Positions 1 to 7,203 of a stretch of DNA of 12,727 bases are shown piece by piece (position 1 is the stretch's first letter; every line of letters starts with the position of its first letter). The notes under the pieces are model-generated. The model saw only the letters and a program-made list of their open reading frames with translations, did no database searches and had not been told where the DNA came from. The DNA comes from RGIG4079 sp045596365 (GTDB taxonomy: Bacteria > Bacteroidota > Bacteroidia > Bacteroidales > Muribaculaceae). The stretch covers positions 1 to 12,727 of the forward strand of contig JAZOCE010000008.1 in assembly GCA_045596365.1 (NCBI GenBank), read 5' to 3'. The translations under genes were made by a program, and so were the position numbers.

Positions 1-590
1 CTCATGGCAAAGGGACTATGCACTATGCCTCAGACGATGCTTTTAAACGCAAAAGCTACGAGGGAGACTGGGTGAATGGCAAAAGACAAGGTCATGGCAC
101 TTTAATTTGGAATAATGGAGAAAAGTATGTTGGTGAGTGGAATGATAACTCGCGACATGGCAAAGGAACTCAATATTACACTGATGGTGGAAGATATGTC
201 GGAAATTGGGTAAATGAGGAGTTTAACGGACAAGGCACACGGACTTGGGCGGATGGAGATAAATATGTTGGAGAATATCTTAATTCGAAACGACATGGCA
301 AAGGAACATACTATTATGCCAGTGGCAGCAGATATGAGGGTGACTGGGCAAATGGCAAAAAACATGGTAAAGGGACATTCTATTGGACCGATGGTGATTT
401 TGAAGAATCAAATTGGCAAAACGGCACAGAAGAAGGATTTGCAAGATACTATTTTTCTCAAAATGATTATATGCAAGGGTATTATGTTAACGGAAAAAAG
501 GAAGGCAAATGGGAACGCTACGCAAATGGACGACACACGCAAACCCGAACATATAAAAACGGAAAGCGAACAAAAACCAAAAACCACTAA
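1..590 (+). CDS. MORN-repeat protein, 5' end outside window
   Basis: The reading frame is already open at the left edge: codons from position 3 read HGKGT before the first ATG at 18, which is the tail of a MORN repeat, so the gene starts upstream. About 195 residues are visible. They hold seven consecutive repeats of about 23 residues with the MORN pattern YxGxWxNGxxHGxGT, for example KYVGEWNDNSRHGKGT and RYEGDWANGKKHGKGT. The last two are degenerate, and a short basic tail (KNGKRTKTKNH) follows. MORN repeats form elongated beta-hairpin stacks. In bacteria they are often scaffold or envelope-associated proteins, and no catalytic domain is visible here. The repeat unit is 69 bp in DNA, and a 17-bp stretch at 153 recurs at 291, exactly two units later. 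The next gene starts 19 bp downstream on the same strand, so co-transcription is likely. The N-terminus, and thus localisation, cannot be judged. Confidence 0.9.
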   Translation, partial: HGKGTMHYASDDAFKRKSYEGDWVNGKRQGHGTLIWNNGEKYVGEWNDNSRHGKGTQYYTDGGRYVGNWVNEEFNGQGTRTWADGDKYVGEYLNSKRHGKGTYYYASGSRYEGDWANGKKHGKGTFYWTDGDFEESNWQNGTEEGFARYYFSQNDYMQGYYVNGKKEGKWERYANGRHTQTRTYKNGKRTKTKNH

Positions 591-609
591 TTATAATTTC
601 TATCGAAAA

Positions 610-2130
610 ATGAGACAAAAGATATTACTCACGTTTATTACATTAATGCTCGCAACGCCTATATTCGGGCAAAGTAATTATACAAAACGCGTTGCAATTC
701 TTGAAACAATAGATAAAGAGGGACAGATCCCATATGCAGTAAAATTGATGATTCGCAGTAACCTTGCCCAAGCTATTACTGCGACCTCAGAATATGAAGG
801 TTATACCCGTGTAGATGTCGCGTCTATCATGGACGAACAGGAGTTTCAACGCACAGGCTTGGTCGATGACTCGCAAATCAAAAAATTAGGGGAAATGGCA
901 GGTGCCGACTATATCTTAATTTCAGAAGCTGTAATGCTAAATGAACAAAGTATTTTTATTGTCGCAAAAATTTTGAATGTAGAAAGTGCACAAATTGAAA
1001 AAACAATAAATGTGGAATCGGCTACTACTGCGACAGAGCTTCAAAAGATGTGCAGGACCATGGCTGAAGATTTATTTGAAGATAAAACAAAGCTATTCAG
1101 TTACGTGGAAAATAATCGTAAAGTTGCGATATTAGAAATTGTAAATCGTGCTGATGACCTGGATTATGGTGTCAAATTTATGATTCGAAACAATATATCT
1201 TGGGCTATAACCTCTACCCCCGGCTACGAGGGATATGATCGTGTCGATCTCTCTTCTATTATGCAAGAACATGATTTTCAACGCACAGGATTAGTTAGCG
1301 ACTCCCAAATTAAGAAATTAGGAGAAATGACAGGAGCTGAATATATTCTTATTGTCGAAGTTGCTCGAATTGATAATCAAACATTATTTCTTACAGCTAA
1401 TATCTTAGATGTTGAAACCGCAAAAATAGAAAAATCAGCAAACGCTCAATCAGGAATTCTACATTCCGAGATAAAAGACGTAAGTGTGCTTTTAGCAAAA
1501 GAATTACTCGGATGGCAAGATATGGGCGATGGAGTTATTGCTACAAATGAAATGTCTGCTGAGGAGTTTTATGATAATGGGCTCATTGCAGATCGCGCCA
1601 AAAATTATGAATTATCTTTTAAATTATTTGATCGAGCAGCTAAAATGGGGAAGATTGATGCTTATTACTATCTCGGAATATGTTATGAATCTGGACGAGG
1701 AACAGAGCAAAATTACACTAAAGCACGTGCATGTTATGAAAAAATATATCAACATCGTAAAATAGGTACATTTATACCTAGAATTATAAATTGTGTAATT
1801 GGAGAATATAATTATCTGAATGAAAATAGCGATTATGATTTTGAAACAATAATTTTTAAGGCAATTAATTATCTTAAAAATTATGAAAAATATGCAAACG
1901 TAAAATATCATATTGGTCATTTTTATTATATTTTTTTAATACCAAACGGCTATCGGAAATATGAGAAGAATAAAAAATTTTTAACCGAAATGTTTCAGTA
2001 TTTTAAAGAATCGGCAGAACAAGGTAATAAAAAGGCCGCGGAGTATCTTGCTTTATGTTATGAAGAAGGATATGGAGTTAAAAAAAATATGCAACAATAT
2101 AAATATTGGCATCAAAAGTCTAAAGAGTAG
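610..2130 (+). CDS. Secreted protein: two tandem CsgG/LpoB-like domains plus Sel1 repeats
   Basis: This is a 506-residue protein. I chose the ATG at 610 because it opens with a signal peptide (MRQKILLTFITLMLATPIFG, then QSN). The frame is open back to 214, but that part only shadows the MORN gene. Residues about 27-156 and 171-299 are two copies of one domain, offset by exactly 144 residues. They are about 60% identical over 105 gap-free positions in a hand alignment; both contain VAILE, YEGY.RVD, FQRTGLV and DSQIKKLGEM.GA.YIL. The motif order resembles CsgG/HfaB/LpoB-type envelope domains; this is a family inference without a database search. Residues about 315-380 and 460-506 are Sel1-type TPR-like repeats (AYYYLGICYESGRG, AAEYLALCYEEGYG), with a tyrosine- and asparagine-rich diverged stretch between them. 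Base composition becomes strongly AT-rich from about 1600. A periplasmic or surface assembly or scaffold role is plausible but unproven. It probably shares a transcript with its neighbours. Confidence 0.85.
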   Translation: MRQKILLTFITLMLATPIFGQSNYTKRVAILETIDKEGQIPYAVKLMIRSNLAQAITATSEYEGYTRVDVASIMDEQEFQRTGLVDDSQIKKLGEMAGADYILISEAVMLNEQSIFIVAKILNVESAQIEKTINVESATTATELQKMCRTMAEDLFEDKTKLFSYVENNRKVAILEIVNRADDLDYGVKFMIRNNISWAITSTPGYEGYDRVDLSSIMQEHDFQRTGLVSDSQIKKLGEMTGAEYILIVEVARIDNQTLFLTANILDVETAKIEKSANAQSGILHSEIKDVSVLLAKELLGWQDMGDGVIATNEMSAEEFYDNGLIADRAKNYELSFKLFDRAAKMGKIDAYYYLGICYESGRGTEQNYTKARACYEKIYQHRKIGTFIPRIINCVIGEYNYLNENSDYDFETIIFKAINYLKNYEKYANVKYHIGHFYYIFLIPNGYRKYEKNKKFLTEMFQYFKESAEQGNKKAAEYLALCYEEGYGVKKNMQQYKYWHQKSKE

Positions 2131-2177
2131 ATACTCAGAAACATTATAATGTGTTAAACAAATTATAAATATAAGTA

Positions 2178-3641
2178 GTGAAGAAACTGATTTTTTCAAT
2201 AGGATTACTATTTGTCTGTTGTAATCTTGCGTCTCAATCATTTGAGGATTACAAAAGGCTTGCATCGGAATGGTTTGAACAAAAAAAGAGTAAAGCCGAA
2301 CACGAGTTCAATACATATCGAGATAGCATTAATAGAGAATTTGCAAATTATATGCGCCAAACATGGCCAAAACATGAAGCAAAACCGGCTATCCCTGTTC
2401 CTGAACGTCCGGAGCCACCTATGCCTATAGTTAAGAAGCCCGATGATATTCCAACCACTACTCCTATCCCATTTGATTTTACTAAGCAACCACCTACATC
2501 TATTCCTATTGCTACTCCAAAACCAATTATCCCCAATAATCAGCTTCAAAAACCAAAACAACCTCAATTTAAATTTTCGTTTTACGGAACGACATGCACT
2601 ATCTCGTTAACCGCAACACATCAATTTAAGCTATCGGGGATTGATGAAAATTCCGTCGCTGATGCGTGGTTGCAACTTACAAATGACAAATACAGCATTG
2701 TTGTAACAGATTGCCTCGCATGGAAAGAGAAATTACAGCTACCCGACTGGGGGTATCTGCGTTTCATTGAGAAAATGGCAACAACTTTTTTCCCTGCACA
2801 TTCCCAGAATGAAGCAAAACTATTGCAGATGTATATCCTTACACAATCAGGCTACAAAGTGCGCATTGCTCGCTCCGGGAAAAGCCTTGTTCTGTTATTA
2901 CCTTCAAACGACAACATTTACCAATATCCTTATTTAGCTATCAATAACAGCAAATATTATATCATTGATAAAGATGCCAACGGCCGGACATACCATCTCT
3001 TTGACAGAGAATTCCCTAAAGAGCAATATTTTTCGCTGAACATGTCAAACAGTCCATTGTTGTCAATAGAAAAGACAAATTCGCGCACATTGACTTCAAA
3101 ACGTTTTCCCTCAGCATCGGCAACGATAGCTACAAACCGCAATCTGATTGAGTTTTATAACGATTATCCGTTGACTGATTTATGGAGTGTATATGTTAAA
3201 TCATCATTGAACGACGTTTCCAAAAATCAATTATACCCGGCTTTGCGACATGCAATAGATGGTAAAAATAATCTTGAAGCAGCAAATTTGCTTCTTAATT
3301 TTGTACAAACAGCTTTTGCTTACAAAACCGATGGCGCCCAATTTGGATATGAAAGGCCTTTATTTGCCGATGAAACACTTTATTATCCTTATTGCGACTG
3401 CGAAGACCGATCAATTCTTTTTGCAATATTAATACGTGAACTTTTAGGTTTGGATATTGTGTTGCTTTATTACCCTAATCATGTTGCAACGGCAGTATGT
3501 TTTAATCAAAACGTTTCGGGAGATTATTTGTTGATAGACAACAAGCGTTATATTGTTTGCGATCCTACATACATTAATGCCGATGTTGGATGCACTATGC
3601 CACAATTCAAAAATGTTGTAGCCAAAATAACCAATATTTGA
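2178..3641 (+). CDS. Secreted transglutaminase-like protein with proline-rich linker
   Basis: This is a 487-residue protein. The start is GTG at 2178: it is the only start that keeps the signal peptide (MKKLIFSIGLLFVCCNLASQ), since the next in-frame Met is residue 59. Residues 21-65 are charged and probably helical. Residues 66-130 are a proline-rich linker (PVPERPEPPMP, PKPIIPNN). A globular part follows. The C-terminus has a transglutaminase-like/cysteine-protease signature: CDCEDRS (candidate catalytic Cys408), YYPNHVATAV (His435) and VCDPTYI (Asp462). In bacterial transglutaminase-like proteins such a triad supports thiol proteolysis, amide hydrolysis or cross-linking; the actual reaction here is unknown. 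Cys14 and Cys15 do not sit in a good lipobox, so secretion by signal peptidase I is more likely than lipidation. It lies 47 bp after the CsgG/Sel1 gene with no TAnnTTTG box between, which suggests an operon. Confidence 0.83.
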   Translation: MKKLIFSIGLLFVCCNLASQSFEDYKRLASEWFEQKKSKAEHEFNTYRDSINREFANYMRQTWPKHEAKPAIPVPERPEPPMPIVKKPDDIPTTTPIPFDFTKQPPTSIPIATPKPIIPNNQLQKPKQPQFKFSFYGTTCTISLTATHQFKLSGIDENSVADAWLQLTNDKYSIVVTDCLAWKEKLQLPDWGYLRFIEKMATTFFPAHSQNEAKLLQMYILTQSGYKVRIARSGKSLVLLLPSNDNIYQYPYLAINNSKYYIIDKDANGRTYHLFDREFPKEQYFSLNMSNSPLLSIEKTNSRTLTSKRFPSASATIATNRNLIEFYNDYPLTDLWSVYVKSSLNDVSKNQLYPALRHAIDGKNNLEAANLLLNFVQTAFAYKTDGAQFGYERPLFADETLYYPYCDCEDRSILFAILIRELLGLDIVLLYYPNHVATAVCFNQNVSGDYLLIDNKRYIVCDPTYINADVGCTMPQFKNVVAKITNI

Positions 3642-3824
3642 CAACAAATTTAGTAACAAGCCTATATCGATCTCACTTAACGTGAGTACCTTTGAAGTGT
3701 ATTATGCTTGAGATGAATGATTTTTTATTTTTGTAAGTATATCATTTAGATAAAAGTTTTTCCTTGGGATTAATCGCCTAAAATCGATTATTTTTTCATT
3801 GGGTTAATCACAATAATAGAAAAA
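3642..3824. other. Intergenic region before dnaX, weak hairpins only
   Basis: No coding frame is supported here. Two small inverted repeats are visible. CTCAC/GTGAG at 3672-3686 has a 5-nt loop. TAATCG/CGATTA at 3771-3790 has an 8-nt loop and is followed by six Ts, which could be a weak intrinsic terminator for the upstream gene cluster. The stem is only 6 bp with two GC pairs, so I do not rely on it. Confidence 0.4.
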
Positions 3825-3856
3825 TTTGTGCGAAAGGGGGCAAATCATTAACTTTG
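3825..3856 (+). promoter_or_regulatory. Bacteroidota-type promoter of dnaX
   Basis: TTTG at 3825-3828 (-33) is followed, after exactly 20 bp, by TAACTTTG at 3849-3856 (-7, consensus TAnnTTTG). Transcription would begin near 3862, giving a leader of only about 12 nt before the ATG at 3875. This is a full match to the known sigma-ABfr consensus, the best in the window. Confidence 0.8.
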
Positions 3857-3874
3857 TGAACAAACATTTACCCA

Positions 3875-5638
3875 ATGGACAATTATTTAGTATCTGCGCG
3901 AAAATACCGCCCTTCGACTTTTAAATCGGTCGTTGGACAAAAAGCGTTGACTGCCACACTAAAAAATTCGATTGCCACCGACAGGCTTGCTCATGCCTAT
4001 CTGTTTTGTGGCTCTCGCGGTGTGGGTAAGACCTCTTGTGCGCGCATCTTTGCAAAAACAATCAACTGCGAACACCGCACTGCCGACGGAGACGCATGTA
4101 ACGAGTGTGAATCTTGTCGTGCATTTAACGAAGGGCGTTCGCTTAACATAGTAGAACTTGACGCTGCTTCAAACAACAGCGTCGATGATATTCGCCAACT
4201 CGTTGATCAGGTGCTCGTTCCACCCACATCTGGTCGTTTCAGAGTGTTTATCGTCGATGAGGTTCACATGCTTTCGACTCAAGCGTTCAATGCGTTCCTC
4301 AAGACTCTTGAAGAGCCACCGGCTTATGTTGTGTTCATTCTGGCTACAACCGAGAAACACAAAATCATCCCTACTATTCTTTCCCGATGCCAGATCTATG
4401 ATTTCAACCGCATCACAATCCAAGATATGGTTGACCACCTCAGTTATGTAGCATCACAAGAGGGGATTACTGCCGAGCCGGCAGCACTAAACGTTATCGC
4501 CCGCAAAGCTGATGGCGCTATGCGCGATGCTCTTTCAATATTTGACCAGGTAGCAGCATCGTCAATGGGGAATATTACTTATCATTCAACCATTGAAAAT
4601 CTCAATGTTCTTGATTATGAATATTATGGGCGTCTGATTGACGCATTTTTGGCAAAAAATGTACCCGATGCATTGCTAATATACAAGGAGATACGTGAAC
4701 GTGGGTTTGATTCTCATTTTTTCATTACCGGTCTCGCTTCACATTTTCGCGACTTGATGGTGGCACGCGAGCCATCGACATTGTGTCTTCTCGAAGCAAG
4801 CGACGACACTCGCAAGATGATGGCTGAACAAGCACAAAAATGCACTCCACAATTTATATATTCGGCAATGGATTTATGCAACAATGCCGATTTGAATTAT
4901 CGTACAGCGTCCAACAAGCAATTTCTCATTGAGCTGACGCTCATTAAGTTGTGCCAACAGCTCAGCCCCTCCCCCACTAAAGGTGGCGACGGAGAGGGGC
5001 AGTTGAAGAAGATAGAGCCTGTCGCTCCATCTTCTACCGCCACCATGCCTAAACCTGTGACTCCGGCTTCGGCTACAACTCCGGTAATGCCTCAACCCAA
5101 AGCGCAACCACCGACACCACAACATGTGGCACCGCCAAGGGTAACTCCAAGTCCGACGCCAGCGCCAACAATCAAGCACACAGGGATTAAGGCTCCTATG
5201 ATTTCGATTAAAACAGGTGTAGCCAAAACTACAGAAGAAGAGATTGCTCATAATCCATATAACGCGTCTAAGCGCAATGCCAGCTATAGCCTTGATGCTC
5301 TTGATAGTGCGTGGGAAACATATATTCATGCTCACCCCACAGCGCATGTACTTATAAACACAATGCGTGCATCTCGTCCACAAAAAGTTGAAGGGGACAA
5401 CTATGTCATAGCTGTAGAAAATCCCAATCAACAGGATATCATGGCACATGCAATGCCCGATATTTTAAGTTATCTGCATAATTCTCTGTTAAATGATAAT
5501 ATCACCATTTCCATTTGCATAAATGAAGGCGAAGCAGCGCCACACACATGGAACGAGAGGGAAGTGCTTGCCCACGTTATAGAGACAACTCCTTATTTGA
5601 AAACTGTTATAGACAATTTAAAATTAACTCTCTCATAA
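3875..5638 (+). CDS. dnaX: DNA polymerase III subunit tau/gamma (DnaX)
   Basis: This is the AAA+ clamp-loader subunit of the replicative polymerase, 587 residues. The start MDNYLVSARKYRPSTF is the conserved DnaX N-terminus. Visible features are Walker A GSRGVGKT (46-53), a zinc module with Cys65, Cys75, Cys78 and Cys81, Walker B FIVDEVHML (125-133), a sensor region (ILATTEKHKIIPTI) and the SRC arginine-finger motif (170-172). The collar domain runs to about residue 360. A Pro/Ala/Thr-rich linker spans about 363-435, and a C-terminal tau-like domain ends the protein. The linker contains an odd glycine-rich segment, SPSPTKGGDGEGQ (364-376), encoded by a GC-rich palindrome (separate entry). No A AAA AAG slippery site precedes it, so a gamma-type frameshift product is not supported. 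It heads an operon with the division gene 4 bp downstream. Confidence 0.97.
   Translation: MDNYLVSARKYRPSTFKSVVGQKALTATLKNSIATDRLAHAYLFCGSRGVGKTSCARIFAKTINCEHRTADGDACNECESCRAFNEGRSLNIVELDAASNNSVDDIRQLVDQVLVPPTSGRFRVFIVDEVHMLSTQAFNAFLKTLEEPPAYVVFILATTEKHKIIPTILSRCQIYDFNRITIQDMVDHLSYVASQEGITAEPAALNVIARKADGAMRDALSIFDQVAASSMGNITYHSTIENLNVLDYEYYGRLIDAFLAKNVPDALLIYKEIRERGFDSHFFITGLASHFRDLMVAREPSTLCLLEASDDTRKMMAEQAQKCTPQFIYSAMDLCNNADLNYRTASNKQFLIELTLIKLCQQLSPSPTKGGDGEGQLKKIEPVAPSSTATMPKPVTPASATTPVMPQPKAQPPTPQHVAPPRVTPSPTPAPTIKHTGIKAPMISIKTGVAKTTEEEIAHNPYNASKRNASYSLDALDSAWETYIHAHPTAHVLINTMRASRPQKVEGDNYVIAVENPNQQDIMAHAMPDILSYLHNSLLNDNITISICINEGEAAPHTWNEREVLAHVIETTPYLKTVIDNLKLTLS
4965..5000 (+). repeat. 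GC-rich imperfect palindrome inside dnaX linker
   Basis: GCCCCTC (4965-4971) is the exact reverse complement of GAGGGGC (4994-5000). Inside it, CCAC (4974-4977) pairs with GTGG (4983-4986) around a TAAAG loop. It is in frame and translated as a SPSPTKGGDGEG segment in the disordered linker. Its composition differs sharply from the surrounding dnaX sequence, as expected of a REP-like palindromic element that landed where length changes are tolerated. The element class is inferred; only the palindrome is seen. Confidence 0.55.
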
Positions 5639-5642
5639 GATT

Positions 5643-5957
5643 ATGAAACCAATTTTCAAAGAATTCATGAAAGACAGCATAAAATGGTGTCGTCGCTACA
5701 TATCTCTAACGTTGATTGCTATTGTTGCTTTCGTAGTCTTTGTTCTGTTTTTTAATGAAAACTCTATTATGCAAGGATTTGAATACAATGATAAAATAGA
5801 TGAGTTAAAAGCTAAAATTCAAGAAAACACCGATACTCTCAATTATTATAACAACATGCTTCAACAGCTCAACCACAATCCTGAAGCAATGGAAAAAGTT
5901 GTGCGTGAACATTACCACATGCAACACGCCAATGAAGATGTATATGTTTTTGAATAA
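5643..5957 (+). CDS. DivIC/FtsB-type septum formation protein
   Basis: This is a 104-residue bitopic membrane protein. It has a short basic cytoplasmic N-terminus (KEFMKDSIKWCRRY), one transmembrane helix at about residues 20-37, a periplasmic coiled coil at about 47-77 and a closing PEAMEKVVREHYHM segment. That segment matches the conserved E.x.AREkYxM end of the DivIC/FtsB family. Family members act in the FtsB/FtsL/FtsQ divisome subcomplex that activates septal peptidoglycan synthesis. Length and topology are typical. The start is 4 bp after the dnaX stop, so the two genes are co-transcribed. Whether it is best named divIC or ftsB cannot be settled from the sequence alone. Confidence 0.85.
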   Translation: MKPIFKEFMKDSIKWCRRYISLTLIAIVAFVVFVLFFNENSIMQGFEYNDKIDELKAKIQENTDTLNYYNNMLQQLNHNPEAMEKVVREHYHMQHANEDVYVFE

Positions 5958-5968
5958 TACTACCGATA

Positions 5969-6391
5969 ATGAAAAGTAAAACTACAAATAATACAACAAA
6001 GCAACCATCGGCATTTATATTGTGGATGATTACAATATCAATGTTGTTAATCGTTGCCGGCACGATTCTTCCTCTATTTAACACCGGTGGCATCTTGTTC
6101 AAATACATCTATGCCACAGGAGCAATACTCCTATTAATTGGTCGTTTATTAACCCCATATAAAGGTAATGAATTTAGAATCAAACGTCTTTATCGCATAG
6201 AAACATGGAGTGCAATATTTTTCTGTGTTGCAGTATTTTTCATGTTCTATGAAGGCGCCGGACGCACTGATTGGCTCGCATTCACTCTCGCAGGAGGCAT
6301 CATACAGATATACACTTCAATCATGATTCCCCGGACCATCGCCAAAGCAGCAAAAAAGCAAAAAGGTGAAAATGAGTTAAATAAACGCTAA
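5969..6391 (+). CDS. Hypothetical four-helix inner-membrane protein
   Basis: This is a 140-residue protein I do not recognise by name. It has four predicted transmembrane helices at about residues 15-35, 42-62, 77-94 and 101-120, a hydrophilic Asn/Thr-rich N-terminus and a Lys-rich C-terminal tail (AKAAKKQKGENELNKR). A basic loop (PYKGNEFRIKRLYRIETW) separates helices 2 and 3. No catalytic motif is visible. It starts 11 bp after the division gene and closes the dnaX operon. The position suggests a conserved small membrane partner in the envelope or division area, but this is inference from context only. Confidence 0.75.
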   Translation: MKSKTTNNTTKQPSAFILWMITISMLLIVAGTILPLFNTGGILFKYIYATGAILLLIGRLLTPYKGNEFRIKRLYRIETWSAIFFCVAVFFMFYEGAGRTDWLAFTLAGGIIQIYTSIMIPRTIAKAAKKQKGENELNKR

Positions 6392-6400
6392 TTATTGGCA

Positions 6401-6422
6401 TTTATAGTTGTCAAACTATAAA
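6401..6422 (+). terminator. Possible hairpin terminator after the dnaX operon
   Basis: TTTATAGTT (6401-6409) and AACTATAAA (6414-6422) form a perfect 9-bp stem with a GTCA loop, 9 nt after the stop codon at 6391. There is no T tract after it and only two GC pairs, so termination efficiency is uncertain. Confidence 0.4.
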
Positions 6423-6461
6423 ATACATCATCATTTGACGAGTTTATTTAATAGGATTTCG

Positions 6462-6469
6462 TAATTTTG
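6462..6469 (+). promoter_or_regulatory. -7 promoter box of coaX, near-leaderless
   Basis: TAATTTTG matches the TAnnTTTG consensus. A TTTG lies upstream at 6434-6437, but the spacer is 24 bp, longer than the usual 19-21. The box ends 8 nt before the coaX ATG at 6478, so the transcript leader would be only a few nucleotides. Confidence 0.6.
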
Positions 6470-6477
6470 CCCCCGAA

Positions 6478-7203
6478 ATGGGATATAATCTCACAATAGA
6501 CCAAGGCAATAGCGCCGCAAAGATTGTTATATGGCACAATGATGCATATGTTGCCGATAGCTTTCATCAGGAACTCTCTGTTCAAGATGTAAAAGATATT
6601 ATTATGCAATATAATGTATCATCAGCGATATATAGTTCGGTTGGTGTCTCAGGGAAAGATATCACAACTGCGTTACATCAAGCATGTGATAATGTAATAG
6701 AGCTCACTCATGAAACTCGACTACCAATAGCCCTTGATTATGATACGCCGACAACTTTGGGGAGAGATCGCATTGCCGCTGTCGCCGGAGCCTATGAGTT
6801 GCACCCCGGCAAGAATGTCTTAATTGTGGATATGGGAACGGCAGTTACATATGATATTCTATCAGATGACGCTCGTTTCAAGGGCGGTAATATTGCTCCG
6901 GGATTAAAAATGCGACTTGATGCGTTGCATCAACTCACAGCAAGACTTCCCAAAGTGAGCCATGAAGGGAATTGCCCGACATGGGGAAAAGATACAGAAA
7001 CAGCTATACGAGCAGGAGCCATCTATGGCATCGTTGGCGAGATTTCTTATTATAAATCGATTTTACCCGATAATACCATCGTCTTATTGACCGGTGGCTC
7101 GGCAAATAAAATACAGGAATTGCTCTCTTTCCCGATTGAAATAGATGAGCATTTAGTAAATAGAGGTTTAAATTATATATTAAGATATAATGAGAATAAA
7201 TAA
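6478..7203 (+). CDS. coaX: Type III pantothenate kinase (CoaX)
   Basis: This enzyme phosphorylates pantothenate using ATP in the first step of coenzyme A synthesis, in the cytoplasm. It has 241 residues, the normal size for the type III family (ASKHA fold). The motifs are IDQGNS (7-12, phosphate loop), LGRDR (94-98, substrate-site arginine and aspartate), VDMGTAVTYD (117-126, catalytic/phosphate 2), KGGNIAPGL (135-143), TGG (205-207, adenosine site) and NRGL (228-231). The start ATG at 6478 places the Asp of the first motif at residue 8, as expected. Its last 14 bp overlap the next gene, so it leads an operon with envelope genes. The functional link between CoA synthesis and those genes is not evident. 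Confidence 0.95.
   Translation: MGYNLTIDQGNSAAKIVIWHNDAYVADSFHQELSVQDVKDIIMQYNVSSAIYSSVGVSGKDITTALHQACDNVIELTHETRLPIALDYDTPTTLGRDRIAAVAGAYELHPGKNVLIVDMGTAVTYDILSDDARFKGGNIAPGLKMRLDALHQLTARLPKVSHEGNCPTWGKDTETAIRAGAIYGIVGEISYYKSILPDNTIVLLTGGSANKIQELLSFPIEIDEHLVNRGLNYILRYNENK

Noticed and set aside
1..540. Regular 69-bp periodicity read as a CRISPR or satellite array
   Set aside because: The repeats are in frame and encode MORN units; there are no unique spacers of constant size.
214..609. Upstream extension of the CsgG/Sel1 reading frame to 214
   Set aside because: It only overlaps the MORN gene in another frame; the ATG at 610 starts a clean signal peptide.
4964..5010. Programmed -1 frameshift giving a gamma form of DnaX
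   Set aside because: A stem-loop exists, but no X XXY YYZ slippery heptamer in the right frame precedes it.
4874..5449. 191-codon minus-strand frame
   Set aside because: It lies opposite dnaX. Its product is Cys/Trp/Arg-rich with no domain, the usual shadow of a Pro/Ala-rich coding strand.
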